Made by a program: the position numbers and the translations under genes. Below are positions 1 through 6,909 of a stretch of 37,449 nt of DNA, piece by piece. The notes under the pieces were generated by a model, which was not told the origin of the DNA, did not search any database, and saw nothing but the letters and a program-made list of their open reading frames with translations. The stretch's first letter is position 1. Every line of letters starts with the position of its first letter. Source of the DNA: Paenibacillaceae bacterium (GTDB lineage: Bacteria > Bacillota > Bacilli > Paenibacillales > CANHGK01). The stretch spans positions 1-37,449 of the forward strand of contig CANHGK010000023.1 in NCBI GenBank assembly GCA_947460235.1, in the 5' to 3' direction.

Positions 1-11
1 AGTGTGAAGTA

Positions 12-758
12 ATGATGATAAAATGTTTCTTTACACTTACGATCGTGTTGTTCCTTTCCGCTTGTACTATGAATGATTCAATAAAACCTGTTGAAACAAT
101 TCGCTCGGATCCTAGCATGACTCCGATGATGACATCCACGGCCGTTGTTACACCGCAAGCGCAAAACGGGTGGAAAATCATCTCTCAATCGGATGTTACC
201 ATACGTCCGGATCTTCCACCGGTTCATTTTGTTTTAAGTGGTCAAACGAATCAATGGGGTACTTTTGATAAAGATTACCCATTAGAGCGAATTGAAATCG
301 TTGACGCATTTTCAAGGGGGAAAATACAAGAGATAGCCGTTGAAGTTTCAGCAGTATACGATCAAGGAAGCGGTTTTGAAGTTGAAGACATGAATTTTGA
401 TGGTTATCAAGATTTTCGAATTTTGACAGCGCTCGGTGCGGGTGGTAATTCATCCTTTATTTATTATTTTTGGGATAACAAACGCGGACAATTTATCTTA
501 AACAATGATCTCGAGTACGTCACTTCCCCTGTGTTTCATCCAAAAACCAGAACCATTGATTCATGGGAGCATTGCTCGGCATCGTGTTTTGTAAAACGAA
601 ACTATGAATATCTGAATCACAAACTTACCCTTTTGATCGAAGAAGATGTAGAATACGATGAAAAATCCAAGTTGTTAAACATCATACGAACCGAATTAGT
701 CCATGGAAAATACAAAGTTACAAAAAAGAAAATGGATCCTGAGTTATACGATTATTAG
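12..758 (+). CDS. Putative lipoprotein of unknown function
   Basis: A 248-residue protein with a short hydrophobic N terminus ending in the lipobox LSAC (lipidation Cys about residue 18), so it is probably a lipoprotein on the outer face of the cytoplasmic membrane. After a Ser/Thr/Pro-rich spacer (about residues 20-55) comes a globular part. It contains a Asp-rich stretch, VEDMNFDGYQDFRI, of the type found in FG-GAP/EF-hand-like calcium loops of exported proteins, and a CSASC pair that could form a disulfide. No enzyme motif was recognised. The start lies only 12 bases into the window, so upstream signals cannot be judged; ATG at 12 or 15 are both possible. It heads a run of same-strand exported-protein genes. 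Confidence 0.75.
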   Translation: MMIKCFFTLTIVLFLSACTMNDSIKPVETIRSDPSMTPMMTSTAVVTPQAQNGWKIISQSDVTIRPDLPPVHFVLSGQTNQWGTFDKDYPLERIEIVDAFSRGKIQEIAVEVSAVYDQGSGFEVEDMNFDGYQDFRILTALGAGGNSSFIYYFWDNKRGQFILNNDLEYVTSPVFHPKTRTIDSWEHCSASCFVKRNYEYLNHKLTLLIEEDVEYDEKSKLLNIIRTELVHGKYKVTKKKMDPELYDY

Positions 759-821
759 TTTAAGTTTGCTAGAATCTCGCGAAAATGGTCCACGCATTTG
801 AAATAGAGGAGCAGCTTGCTT

Positions 822-1304
822 ATGAGGATACGGTTCGTCGTTCTATTATCAATCGTTCTCGTATTGACATTAAAATCACTTGATCATACGATGGAACATT
901 TTTCATCAACTCGAGAATTCACTAGATCTAGTAATCCCGAATTTTTGGTCGGTGGCGCTACACGGTATGTTGATTTTTTCAATGAAATGATGCTGAATCG
1001 GATTTCGGAATATCTGTTTCAACAGGTGCCTGAAATCAAACACTTCAGTAATTTCATTGCAAAAAGGGACTCTGCCGTTCATTTCGTTTACTACATTGAA
1101 TCGTATCCGGATCCTAAATCAAGCAATCCGTACAAAAAGGAGTACTATGAAGTGTATGTCGGAGAAAGTCACACGGATCATCAAGTGCGTTGGAATACAT
1201 TCCTAGTAAGGAAGGATTTCAATGGAATTCTTGTTAGAGATCACCTAAATTTTGATGTGATTACGTTAGAACAATGGCGAAGAAACAAGGACACGCAGCA
1301 GTAA
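822..1304 (+). CDS. Small exported or membrane-anchored hypothetical protein
   Basis: About 160 residues. The N terminus is basic then strongly hydrophobic (RFVVLLSIVLVLTL), which reads as a signal peptide or a single membrane anchor; the rest is polar and predicted outside the cell. GAGGAG at 806-811 lies 10 bases before ATG 822, which is preferred over an in-frame TTG at 816 that would sit only 4 bases from it. I do not recognise the family. It follows the lipoprotein gene by about 60 bases and precedes another secreted-protein gene by 31 bases, so the group is probably co-transcribed. Confidence 0.7.
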   Translation: MRIRFVVLLSIVLVLTLKSLDHTMEHFSSTREFTRSSNPEFLVGGATRYVDFFNEMMLNRISEYLFQQVPEIKHFSNFIAKRDSAVHFVYYIESYPDPKSSNPYKKEYYEVYVGESHTDHQVRWNTFLVRKDFNGILVRDHLNFDVITLEQWRRNKDTQQ

Positions 1305-1335
1305 TCCTTAAGCTACTTGGAAAGGAACAACTCAA

Positions 1336-2079
1336 TTGAATCGTAATGTGTTACTGTTCTACAGTTTCATTGTAATGACACTTAGTGTTTTTGCATTTAA
1401 TGCAGATGCAAAAACCCAAAAGACTTCAGAATTAACCCGCAAAGAAGTTTTTAATTTGGTGAATGAGGCGTACACACACTTCTGCGAAAAACGTTCGTCG
1501 TTAGAAACGTGTAGCATCGAATCGCCATATACATTCAACTATCAGTTTTTCAACATGGATCAAGATGCTGAAAACGAATTAATCACGAGCGTTAATTTTA
1601 CGCATCATTTAGGGATTTTCTGTGTTTTCGATGTAATAAACGGAAAATATAAAATGATTTATCATGATTCTAGACATGTCACCGGATGGGATTTCAATCA
1701 TACGTATCCGTTAAAAGGTCATACGATATTCAAGTTGCATACAAGCACAGGCGGGATCGGAGTAGAAGTTCATTCAGATCTTCTATTTTATGTTCAAAAT
1801 CAAAAATTTGTCATCGCATGGGAGGGCATCACCCAGGAATCAGATTTTACAGCGTATCCAGGGAGGACAGTTCCTTTTACACAAAAAGAATGTACCTATG
1901 AAATTCGTCGAAAAACATTGGTCTTGAATTATCGTTGCAAAATTAATCGTCAGGATCCAGCAACATATCATTCCATTGATAAAACGCCAATCACTACCAT
2001 CAAGAAATTTCAATTCAAAAATACAAAATTTGCACAAAGTACCGCCAAGATGTTAACTCAACTGTTCCGAAAATCGTAA
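1336..2079 (+). CDS. Secreted hypothetical protein
   Basis: A 247-residue protein starting at TTG, with AAAGGAA about nine bases upstream. The N terminus is a clear signal peptide (hydrophobic LLFYSFIVMTLSVFAF followed by NADAK, probable cleavage after ADA). Cysteines around residues 50-60 (FCEKRSSLETC) and later suggest extracytoplasmic disulfides. A segment FNMDQDAENELI resembles acidic calcium-loop-like stretches seen in other exported proteins of this neighbourhood. No catalytic motif or known family was recognised. It belongs to the same-strand run of exported proteins at the left end of the window. Confidence 0.7.
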   Translation: MNRNVLLFYSFIVMTLSVFAFNADAKTQKTSELTRKEVFNLVNEAYTHFCEKRSSLETCSIESPYTFNYQFFNMDQDAENELITSVNFTHHLGIFCVFDVINGKYKMIYHDSRHVTGWDFNHTYPLKGHTIFKLHTSTGGIGVEVHSDLLFYVQNQKFVIAWEGITQESDFTAYPGRTVPFTQKECTYEIRRKTLVLNYRCKINRQDPATYHSIDKTPITTIKKFQFKNTKFAQSTAKMLTQLFRKS

Positions 2080-2097
2080 CTAATTGAAGGTGCTCTC

Positions 2098-2481
2098 TTG
2101 TTTAATTTTTCTCGATATCCATTGTTTGGATTTTATACCAAGCACATACCAGAGTACTTAACATTAGAAAAAAGTGGTGACCAGTGGATTGATGCCAATC
2201 ATGCGGCCGAAAAGCATTGTTTTCATATAACGTGTCATTTTGAATTCATAACATAATTTCAAAATGATTATGAGTTTGCGTTTACCTTTACAAAGGAACA
2301 TAAACTTCTTTTGAACACACAAAATTCAGGCCAGTTTGCAGGCATCCGAGTCATTTAGCAAATCAACGAAATGGAGATAAAAAGATTACTGCAAAAGATT
2401 TCGTGTTTCGAAAGGGAACTCTCATTAAGTGGTAATCTGAATCCAGATAAGTTAGATTTGATTGATCGGAAGTTGAAATGA
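2098..2481 (+). pseudogene. Decayed small gene with two in-frame stops
   Basis: A single reading frame of 128 codons can be followed from TTG 2098 (GAAGGTG about 6 bases upstream) to TGA 2479. It is interrupted by TAA at 2254 and TAG at 2356 with no frameshift. The translation looks coding throughout, for example LFNFSRYPLFGFYTKHIPEY at the start and NLNPDKLDLIDRKLK at the end. The frame ends 16 bases before the next gene. The simplest reading is a recently inactivated cytoplasmic protein; stop-codon readthrough is a much less likely alternative. The family is not recognised. Confidence 0.6.
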
Positions 2482-2497
2482 AGGGAAGGACTCATGC

Positions 2498-3031
2498 ATG
2501 CGATACGTAACCATTTTTATGATCCTTTTTATTTCAAACCTATGTGTTAGTTTTGCATGCGATTGTGAAGTGCCTAAATCTGCTCTGAAAGCATTAAAAC
2601 AAGTAAATTTTGTATTTCAAGGTGAAATAATTAAACACGAAAGTTCAGGATCGTTAATTGGCGGAGAAACCGTTGCGTTTGTCAACGTGGATCGGGTTTG
2701 GAAAGGTTTGAATGAATCTGAAATTCTCGTATATACAGATTGGTCTACCTGCGGATTCAAATTTGAAGATGGGAAATCCTATTTGTTTTATGCATATGAA
2801 AGAAGCGGAAAACCATTTATAACGAACTGCAGCAAAACCAAATTACTTGAACAAGCCGACGATGATCTAAAAGAATTGGGACAAGGCAGATTCCCATTGA
2901 ATATCGTAGACTTGGAAGTTGAATATTTTTGGGTGAAAAATGAAGGTGTTATTTTCAAAACCGTGGTTTTTCTTGTGATCAGTTTATTGGTTATTTATAT
3001 GATCCGCGTGCGATTTTATCGTCGGACGTAA
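2498..3031 (+). CDS. TIMP/netrin-like domain surface protein
   Basis: A 177-residue protein with a signal peptide (about 1-20), an extracytoplasmic domain (about 21-135) and one C-terminal membrane helix (about 150-170, TVVFLVISLLVIYMI) followed by a basic tail, so it should be anchored with its domain outside. The domain has the pattern of bacterial TIMP-like (OB-fold, NTR) proteins: CDC right after the signal peptide, a VWKG segment, STCGF, a SYLFYA strand, NCSKTKLL and an ending like DLKELGQG. The Cys positions fit two disulfides. Bacterial members have no firmly known role; protease inhibition is only an analogy to animal TIMPs. The start ATG has GGAAGGA seven bases upstream. Confidence 0.8.
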   Translation: MRYVTIFMILFISNLCVSFACDCEVPKSALKALKQVNFVFQGEIIKHESSGSLIGGETVAFVNVDRVWKGLNESEILVYTDWSTCGFKFEDGKSYLFYAYERSGKPFITNCSKTKLLEQADDDLKELGQGRFPLNIVDLEVEYFWVKNEGVIFKTVVFLVISLLVIYMIRVRFYRRT

Positions 3032-3088
3032 TCGCCGAGCGTTCAGAGTCTTCAAGGAAGCATTCTAGTGATAGGATGAGGTGCGAAA

Positions 3089-3793
3089 TTGTTTAAAAAA
3101 CTATTTATTATTCTAATGTTGATTCATGTTTTCGCTTCTCTACCTGCATTCGCGCAAGACATAAAACGCGACAAGGTTCATTTATGTATCAATAGTCTTT
3201 ATGTGATTCGTGCGGATCATAAAACACCCGTATTATCAAAATCAAATGATATTTATGTTCGATTGCATTTTTTATCAGATATTTTAGGAATGGAACTTCG
3301 TTCCGTTGGACCAAACATTCTTATCAGTTTTGATCAAAAATCCCTGATGGTAACGGACTTGGTCAATGATTATGAGATTAACATAAATGACGTTTTGGAT
3401 TGGTTTGAAATTAAGACTACGTGGGATTCCAAATTAAAACTGTTAAACGTGCATGATCCCAGGCTAATTTTAGATTCAGCACTACGGATGACCACACAAA
3501 CGATAAAATTTGATCCTCGGATAGAGCTCGTTTCATTTTCAAAACATATGGTTAACGAAAAAGAAAAATATGAATTCAACTTGGTCAATCGATCAGGAAA
3601 ATCAATGGTCACGGGCGATTTATCCATTTTCTCGTTGTTTGTGTTCGAGGATGGATTCATGAAAAATGTATCACGATACAATTACAAACTTCCTAAAGTT
3701 GTTGGGAATCTAAAGCCATTTACTTATGAGCAAGAACAAAACGAATCTGGTAAAGATGAAAAATATGTTTTGTTCTATGCGTTTCTTCGATAA
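3089..3793 (+). CDS. Secreted protein with copper-amine-oxidase-N-like domain
   Basis: A 234-residue protein from TTG 3089, with a GGATGAGGTG ribosome site about 6 bases upstream. The signal peptide is clear (LFIILMLIHVFASLPAFAQ, probable cleavage after AFA). Residues about 50-125 show the strand pattern of the copper amine oxidase N-terminal-like stalk domain found in many Paenibacillus exported proteins: IYVRLHFLSDILGMEL, then an ININDVLDWF strand and WDSKLKLLNV. The C-terminal part (about 130-234) is a beta-rich segment I cannot place. Function is unknown; the stalk domain is usually an adhesion or wall-associated module, with no copper or oxidase activity implied. Confidence 0.7.
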   Translation: MFKKLFIILMLIHVFASLPAFAQDIKRDKVHLCINSLYVIRADHKTPVLSKSNDIYVRLHFLSDILGMELRSVGPNILISFDQKSLMVTDLVNDYEININDVLDWFEIKTTWDSKLKLLNVHDPRLILDSALRMTTQTIKFDPRIELVSFSKHMVNEKEKYEFNLVNRSGKSMVTGDLSIFSLFVFEDGFMKNVSRYNYKLPKVVGNLKPFTYEQEQNESGKDEKYVLFYAFLR

Positions 3794-3870
3794 CGTTGCA
3801 CATACAGCTTGAACTTAGTTTAAACTAGTAAAAAGGAATACTAGATTAGAATTTGAGAGGAAACCAAAAG

Positions 3871-4884
3871 ATGAGTTTGCAAATTAAATCACTAGTTAAG
3901 TCAGAAGTTACGGTTCAACTTTATGCACTCGCTCATTCTCCAAGTATTAAAGTTGGGAAGGCTGGCAAAGCGTATTGCGACCTTACATTGTGCGATCAAA
4001 GTGGGGAGATCGATGCTAAAATTTTTTCACCTACAGACGATCAAATCACATTAATTGAAATGTGCAAGACTAAACCGACTATCGTATGGGTAGAAGGACA
4101 AACCAACGAGTATAACCAGCAGATGCAAATCATTGTTCGTAAAATTCGATTCGTTGAAAATGATGAAGGCGTGTCATTATCTAATTTCATCAAATGGGCA
4201 CCGCAACCTGCTGACGAATATTTGGGTGTTTATAAAAATGCACTTAGTAAAATTCAGCATCCTAGTTTGAACCTGATTACGCGAACTTTGTTAAATGCAC
4301 ATGCGAGTGAATTAAAGCATGTTCCAGCTGCCCAAAAAATGCACCACAATGTTGCGGGTGGTTTGATTTGGCATACAAGTAACATGCTGCAATTATGTGA
4401 CACCTTGTTGGCTTTGTATCCAAATGATTTAAACCCTGACTTACTGCGCGCGGCGTGTATTTTGCATGACTTGGCAAAGTGTCAAGAATTTATCATCGCT
4501 GAAGGAACAGGCAAGGTAAGTGAGTATAGTTTAGTTGGGAAATTAAAAGGGCATATCGTCATGATTTCCGAAGAGGTGCGGGAAACTGCGCGCATGAATG
4601 GGATGGATCCGTCCGATGAAATGATCATTTTACTTCAACATACGATTTTGGGCCATCATGGCAAGCGTGAGTTTGGTTCGCCGGAACTTCCAAAAACCCC
4701 TGAAGCGATTGCATTGGCATATATTGACTTGCTCGATTCACGGATGGGAGCGGTACATCGACTATTGGAAGCAACACCGAAAGGGACGTGGAGCGGCAGG
4801 GACTATGCGCTAGAGACCGATTTATACCATCATCCATTTGTGCCAGGTTATCCGTTAGATGAAGAAAATGATCGTAAGGTCTGA
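3871..4884 (+). CDS. yhaM: 3'-5' exoribonuclease, YhaM family (OB-fold + HD)
   Basis: A 337-residue cytoplasmic protein. Residues about 10-100 form a tRNA_anti-like OB fold that would bind single-stranded nucleic acid (AYCDLTLCDQSGEIDAKIF). Residues about 150-310 form an HD phosphohydrolase domain, with IWHTSNML (His about 168), the HD pair in ILHDLAK (about 199-200), QHTILGHHGKREFGS and a late DLLDSR. Length and order match YhaM (about 310-330 residues), a Mn-dependent 3'-5' exoribonuclease of Bacillota that takes part in mRNA and DNA end trimming. ATG 3871 is preferred over an upstream TTG at 3853 because GAGAGGAAA lies about 9 bases before it. It is the only obvious housekeeping-type gene near the left end. 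Confidence 0.9.
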   Translation: MSLQIKSLVKSEVTVQLYALAHSPSIKVGKAGKAYCDLTLCDQSGEIDAKIFSPTDDQITLIEMCKTKPTIVWVEGQTNEYNQQMQIIVRKIRFVENDEGVSLSNFIKWAPQPADEYLGVYKNALSKIQHPSLNLITRTLLNAHASELKHVPAAQKMHHNVAGGLIWHTSNMLQLCDTLLALYPNDLNPDLLRAACILHDLAKCQEFIIAEGTGKVSEYSLVGKLKGHIVMISEEVRETARMNGMDPSDEMIILLQHTILGHHGKREFGSPELPKTPEAIALAYIDLLDSRMGAVHRLLEATPKGTWSGRDYALETDLYHHPFVPGYPLDEENDRKV

Positions 4885-4904
4885 CCCGTACTCATAATAT
4901 GTTT

Positions 4905-5381
4905 TGAAATATGGATCATTTATTGTACAAAAACGTTGAGTATATGGAATTGGTCATGGAAGCCATTAAAAGCTCATTCAGAAAACGGGCATCGATTGTT
5001 TGTCGAAAAAGTTGTAATTGATCAAGTTGTTGGTTCTAGCGGAGTAATGCGGAGATAAGATGAATTGCATGTTCTGAACCGACAAAAAGAACATTTTTTT
5101 CGTTTTTCGCTTAAAGAATGTGTGGCCTGAGAAGGATATGTAGGAATTCGAGGGTCAAGAAGATTTATTATAAAGATAGATGGTCTGCCATATATTTTCA
5201 TTACCGTGTGTTATCGCAGACAACGCATGGTTTGGTATCATGTGCTCTTCGACGAATGTACGGCTGGTAGATTTTTAGGGTTGCTTTAGATAATGAAATT
5301 GGTGTTAACGTAGAATCAAATGACGTTGCAGATGTAATCCGTGATGTTGGGAACTTAGTAATAATTCGCAAAGGAATTTGA
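4905..5381 (+). pseudogene. Decayed coding sequence with stops and a frameshift
   Basis: No intact gene lies between 4885 and 6467. In one frame a coherent translation runs from about 4905 through ENGHRLFVEKVVIDQVVGSS, is broken by TAA at 5056, TGA at 5128 and TAG at 5287, and continues in another frame from 5289 (DNEIGVNVESNDVADVIRD) to TGA at 5379. The residue makeup is protein-like (for example RRFIIKIDGLPYIFITVCY), unlike random A+T-rich spacer. I do not recognise the ancestral family. The reading relies on joining fragments, so its exact limits are uncertain. Confidence 0.45.
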
Positions 5382-5501
5382 AATCATTTCACTCTGCGAT
5401 ACCATGGTAAGTTCATTGATAGCGGAAGTTGACTTGATGGATTATGGATTGTCATGATTATTTTTTACAGCGTTGGTTAATCATTTAAAAATTTTTAGTA
5501 G

Positions 5502-5538
5502 ATAGCCTCGCCTTTATCAAAGGCTAGGCTATTTTTTT
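5502..5538 (+). terminator. Rho-independent terminator
   Basis: The arm ATAGCCTCGCCTTT (5502-5515) pairs with AAAGGCTAGGCTAT (5519-5532) with one mismatch around a three-base loop, followed by a run of seven T (5532-5538). This is a textbook intrinsic terminator on the plus strand. It closes the transcript of the decayed gene just upstream, and perhaps of yhaM. Confidence 0.85.
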
Positions 5539-5542
5539 GTCC

Positions 5543-5590
5543 AATATCTAAAATTGAATATAATATATACAATATTTAATTTTAGATATT
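5543..5590. repeat. A+T-rich 18-bp inverted repeat
   Basis: Bases 5543-5560 and 5573-5590 are inverted repeats matching at 17 of 18 positions (left arm AATATCTAAAATTGAATA) around a 12-base A+T loop. It starts four bases after the terminator and has no G+C-rich stem or T tract of its own, so it is not an ordinary second terminator. It may be a protein-binding dyad or a relic of a mobile-element end. Confidence 0.6.
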
Positions 5591-5779
5591 TTAATACTAA
5601 GTTCAGACGGTGTTATAAGGCCCCCGCAAATCATGTTGGGATAGATGCATTCACAAATGAATGGATCTCACTTTTTGTGTTCATCAAAATACATTTGCAG
5701 GCGTTGCATACGTAAGCTCCAGACCGCTTGCAATTAGGGAGTTTCACTACAAGATGTTAAGAAAGTGAATTGTTTTTAT

Positions 5780-6328
5780 TCATTAATATCGTTTGAGCTT
5801 TTTAACGCTGATCATGGAAACGATGATCCACCCAAACCATTGAAGATTAGTGAAGAGGGGATTTAGTTCAACAACCTTATGTCATGTGGGCCTACCGTTA
5901 ACTCTTAAAGGGGATATTTCGATTGAAAATCTTGATTCGTTCATTGCTGATTTTACTCGACTTGCTAAACGCAGGTGAACTTATGAAATTGGCACAGCCG
6001 AGTTCAAACCCATTGGCGATGTAGCTAAACCCGTGACATGGGTCGCTAAAAGCCAATTTGGCTCGGTTTCGTATACCATAGAAAGCGGCATTCAGTAGAT
6101 CAAAAAACAGGGGAACTGAAAAAAGAAATCAAAGAATCGCTGTTTGATTGGGATTGTGACGATAAAAAAGACAACATTTACATGATTTCATTTGTATCTA
6201 AGGAGTACTTGACTCAACTCAAACAAGATATTCATGTGATTACTTTCGCCGTGGATGTACGTGCGTAGAATCTCGCTACCATTCTGGCAACTGAAAAATC
6301 TCAAAAAAGGAATGCTTGTCATAAATGA
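5780..6328 (+). pseudogene. Decayed gene with frameshifts and in-frame stops
   Basis: Protein-like fragments follow one another in changing frames: FELFNADHGNDDPPKPLKIS (about 5795-5865), a frame from 5883 (LPLTLKGDISIENLDSFIAD) with TGA at 5976 and TAG at 6096, then a frame from 6095 (VDQKTGELKKEIKESLFDWD) with TAG at 6266 and a final TGA at 6326. The fragments together would give a protein of roughly 170 residues. The family is not recognised. Bases 5591-5780 upstream hold nothing I can call. Confidence 0.5.
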
Positions 6329-6467
6329 TCAGCAATATTAACGATTCACCAGAATGAACGAATATCAAAAGAAAATAGGTGAAATTAGATAAAAATTACA
6401 TTTTGCTTGACGATTGCGTCTGCGAACTGTCATCATCTCGTTATGAATGTAATTGGAGGAATCGGGT

Positions 6468-6866
6468 ATGAATCAAAAGGTGATCATTGGAGCAGCCATA
6501 GTTGTTATGTTGGTGAATGTAATTACCTATGTCGCACAAATGCGGGAAAATAATTTGTTAAGTGAACAAATCTCCGCTCTGCAAGCGAACCACATGTCAC
6601 AGATGGAACAAATGCAAGGATTCAATAATAACGAGAACGTGATGAATGGATTGCTAATGAATGAAGCGGAAGCGGCTTCCTATTTGCGACTAGATGAAAA
6701 GGATATTAAGTATTTAATTGCCGTTCAAGAACAAGAGCTCAAATCTAGAACCACAATCCACGGCAATTTATTTCCTTATCTAACGATTCGAGGCAAGCAT
6801 TACGTGGTGAGTGCGCAGCTCGATCGGTGGTTACATGATGCCGCGCTCGTTTCATCCCACTATTAA
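6468..6866 (+). CDS. Membrane-tethered excisionase-like helix-turn-helix protein
   Basis: A 132-residue protein from ATG 6468 (GGAGGA seven bases upstream; an in-frame TTG at 6453 overlaps that site and is unlikely). Residues about 5-23 are a single membrane helix (VIIGAAIVVMLVNVITYVA), about 24-52 a Gln/Glu/Met-rich probable coiled coil, and about 62-128 look like a MerR/excisionase-type winged helix: LLMNEAEAASYLRL (helix 1-2), a ligand-like loop, YLTIRGKHYVVSAQLDRWLHD (wing and last helix). The topology should place the HTH in the cytoplasm only if the short N terminus faces out. It lies just upstream of two secreted RCC1 genes and is probably in their operon. DNA binding is inferred from the motif only; a peptide-binding use of the fold is possible. 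Confidence 0.7.
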   Translation: MNQKVIIGAAIVVMLVNVITYVAQMRENNLLSEQISALQANHMSQMEQMQGFNNNENVMNGLLMNEAEAASYLRLDEKDIKYLIAVQEQELKSRTTIHGNLFPYLTIRGKHYVVSAQLDRWLHDAALVSSHY

Positions 6867-6909
6867 AACGCAGATCGTTAATTTTGTTTTTAAAAGGAGA
6901 GTGGTCTCT

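Noticed and set aside
6407-6435. Promoter TTGACG before the HTH gene
   Set aside because: The -35 is good, but no acceptable -10 lies 16-18 bases downstream.
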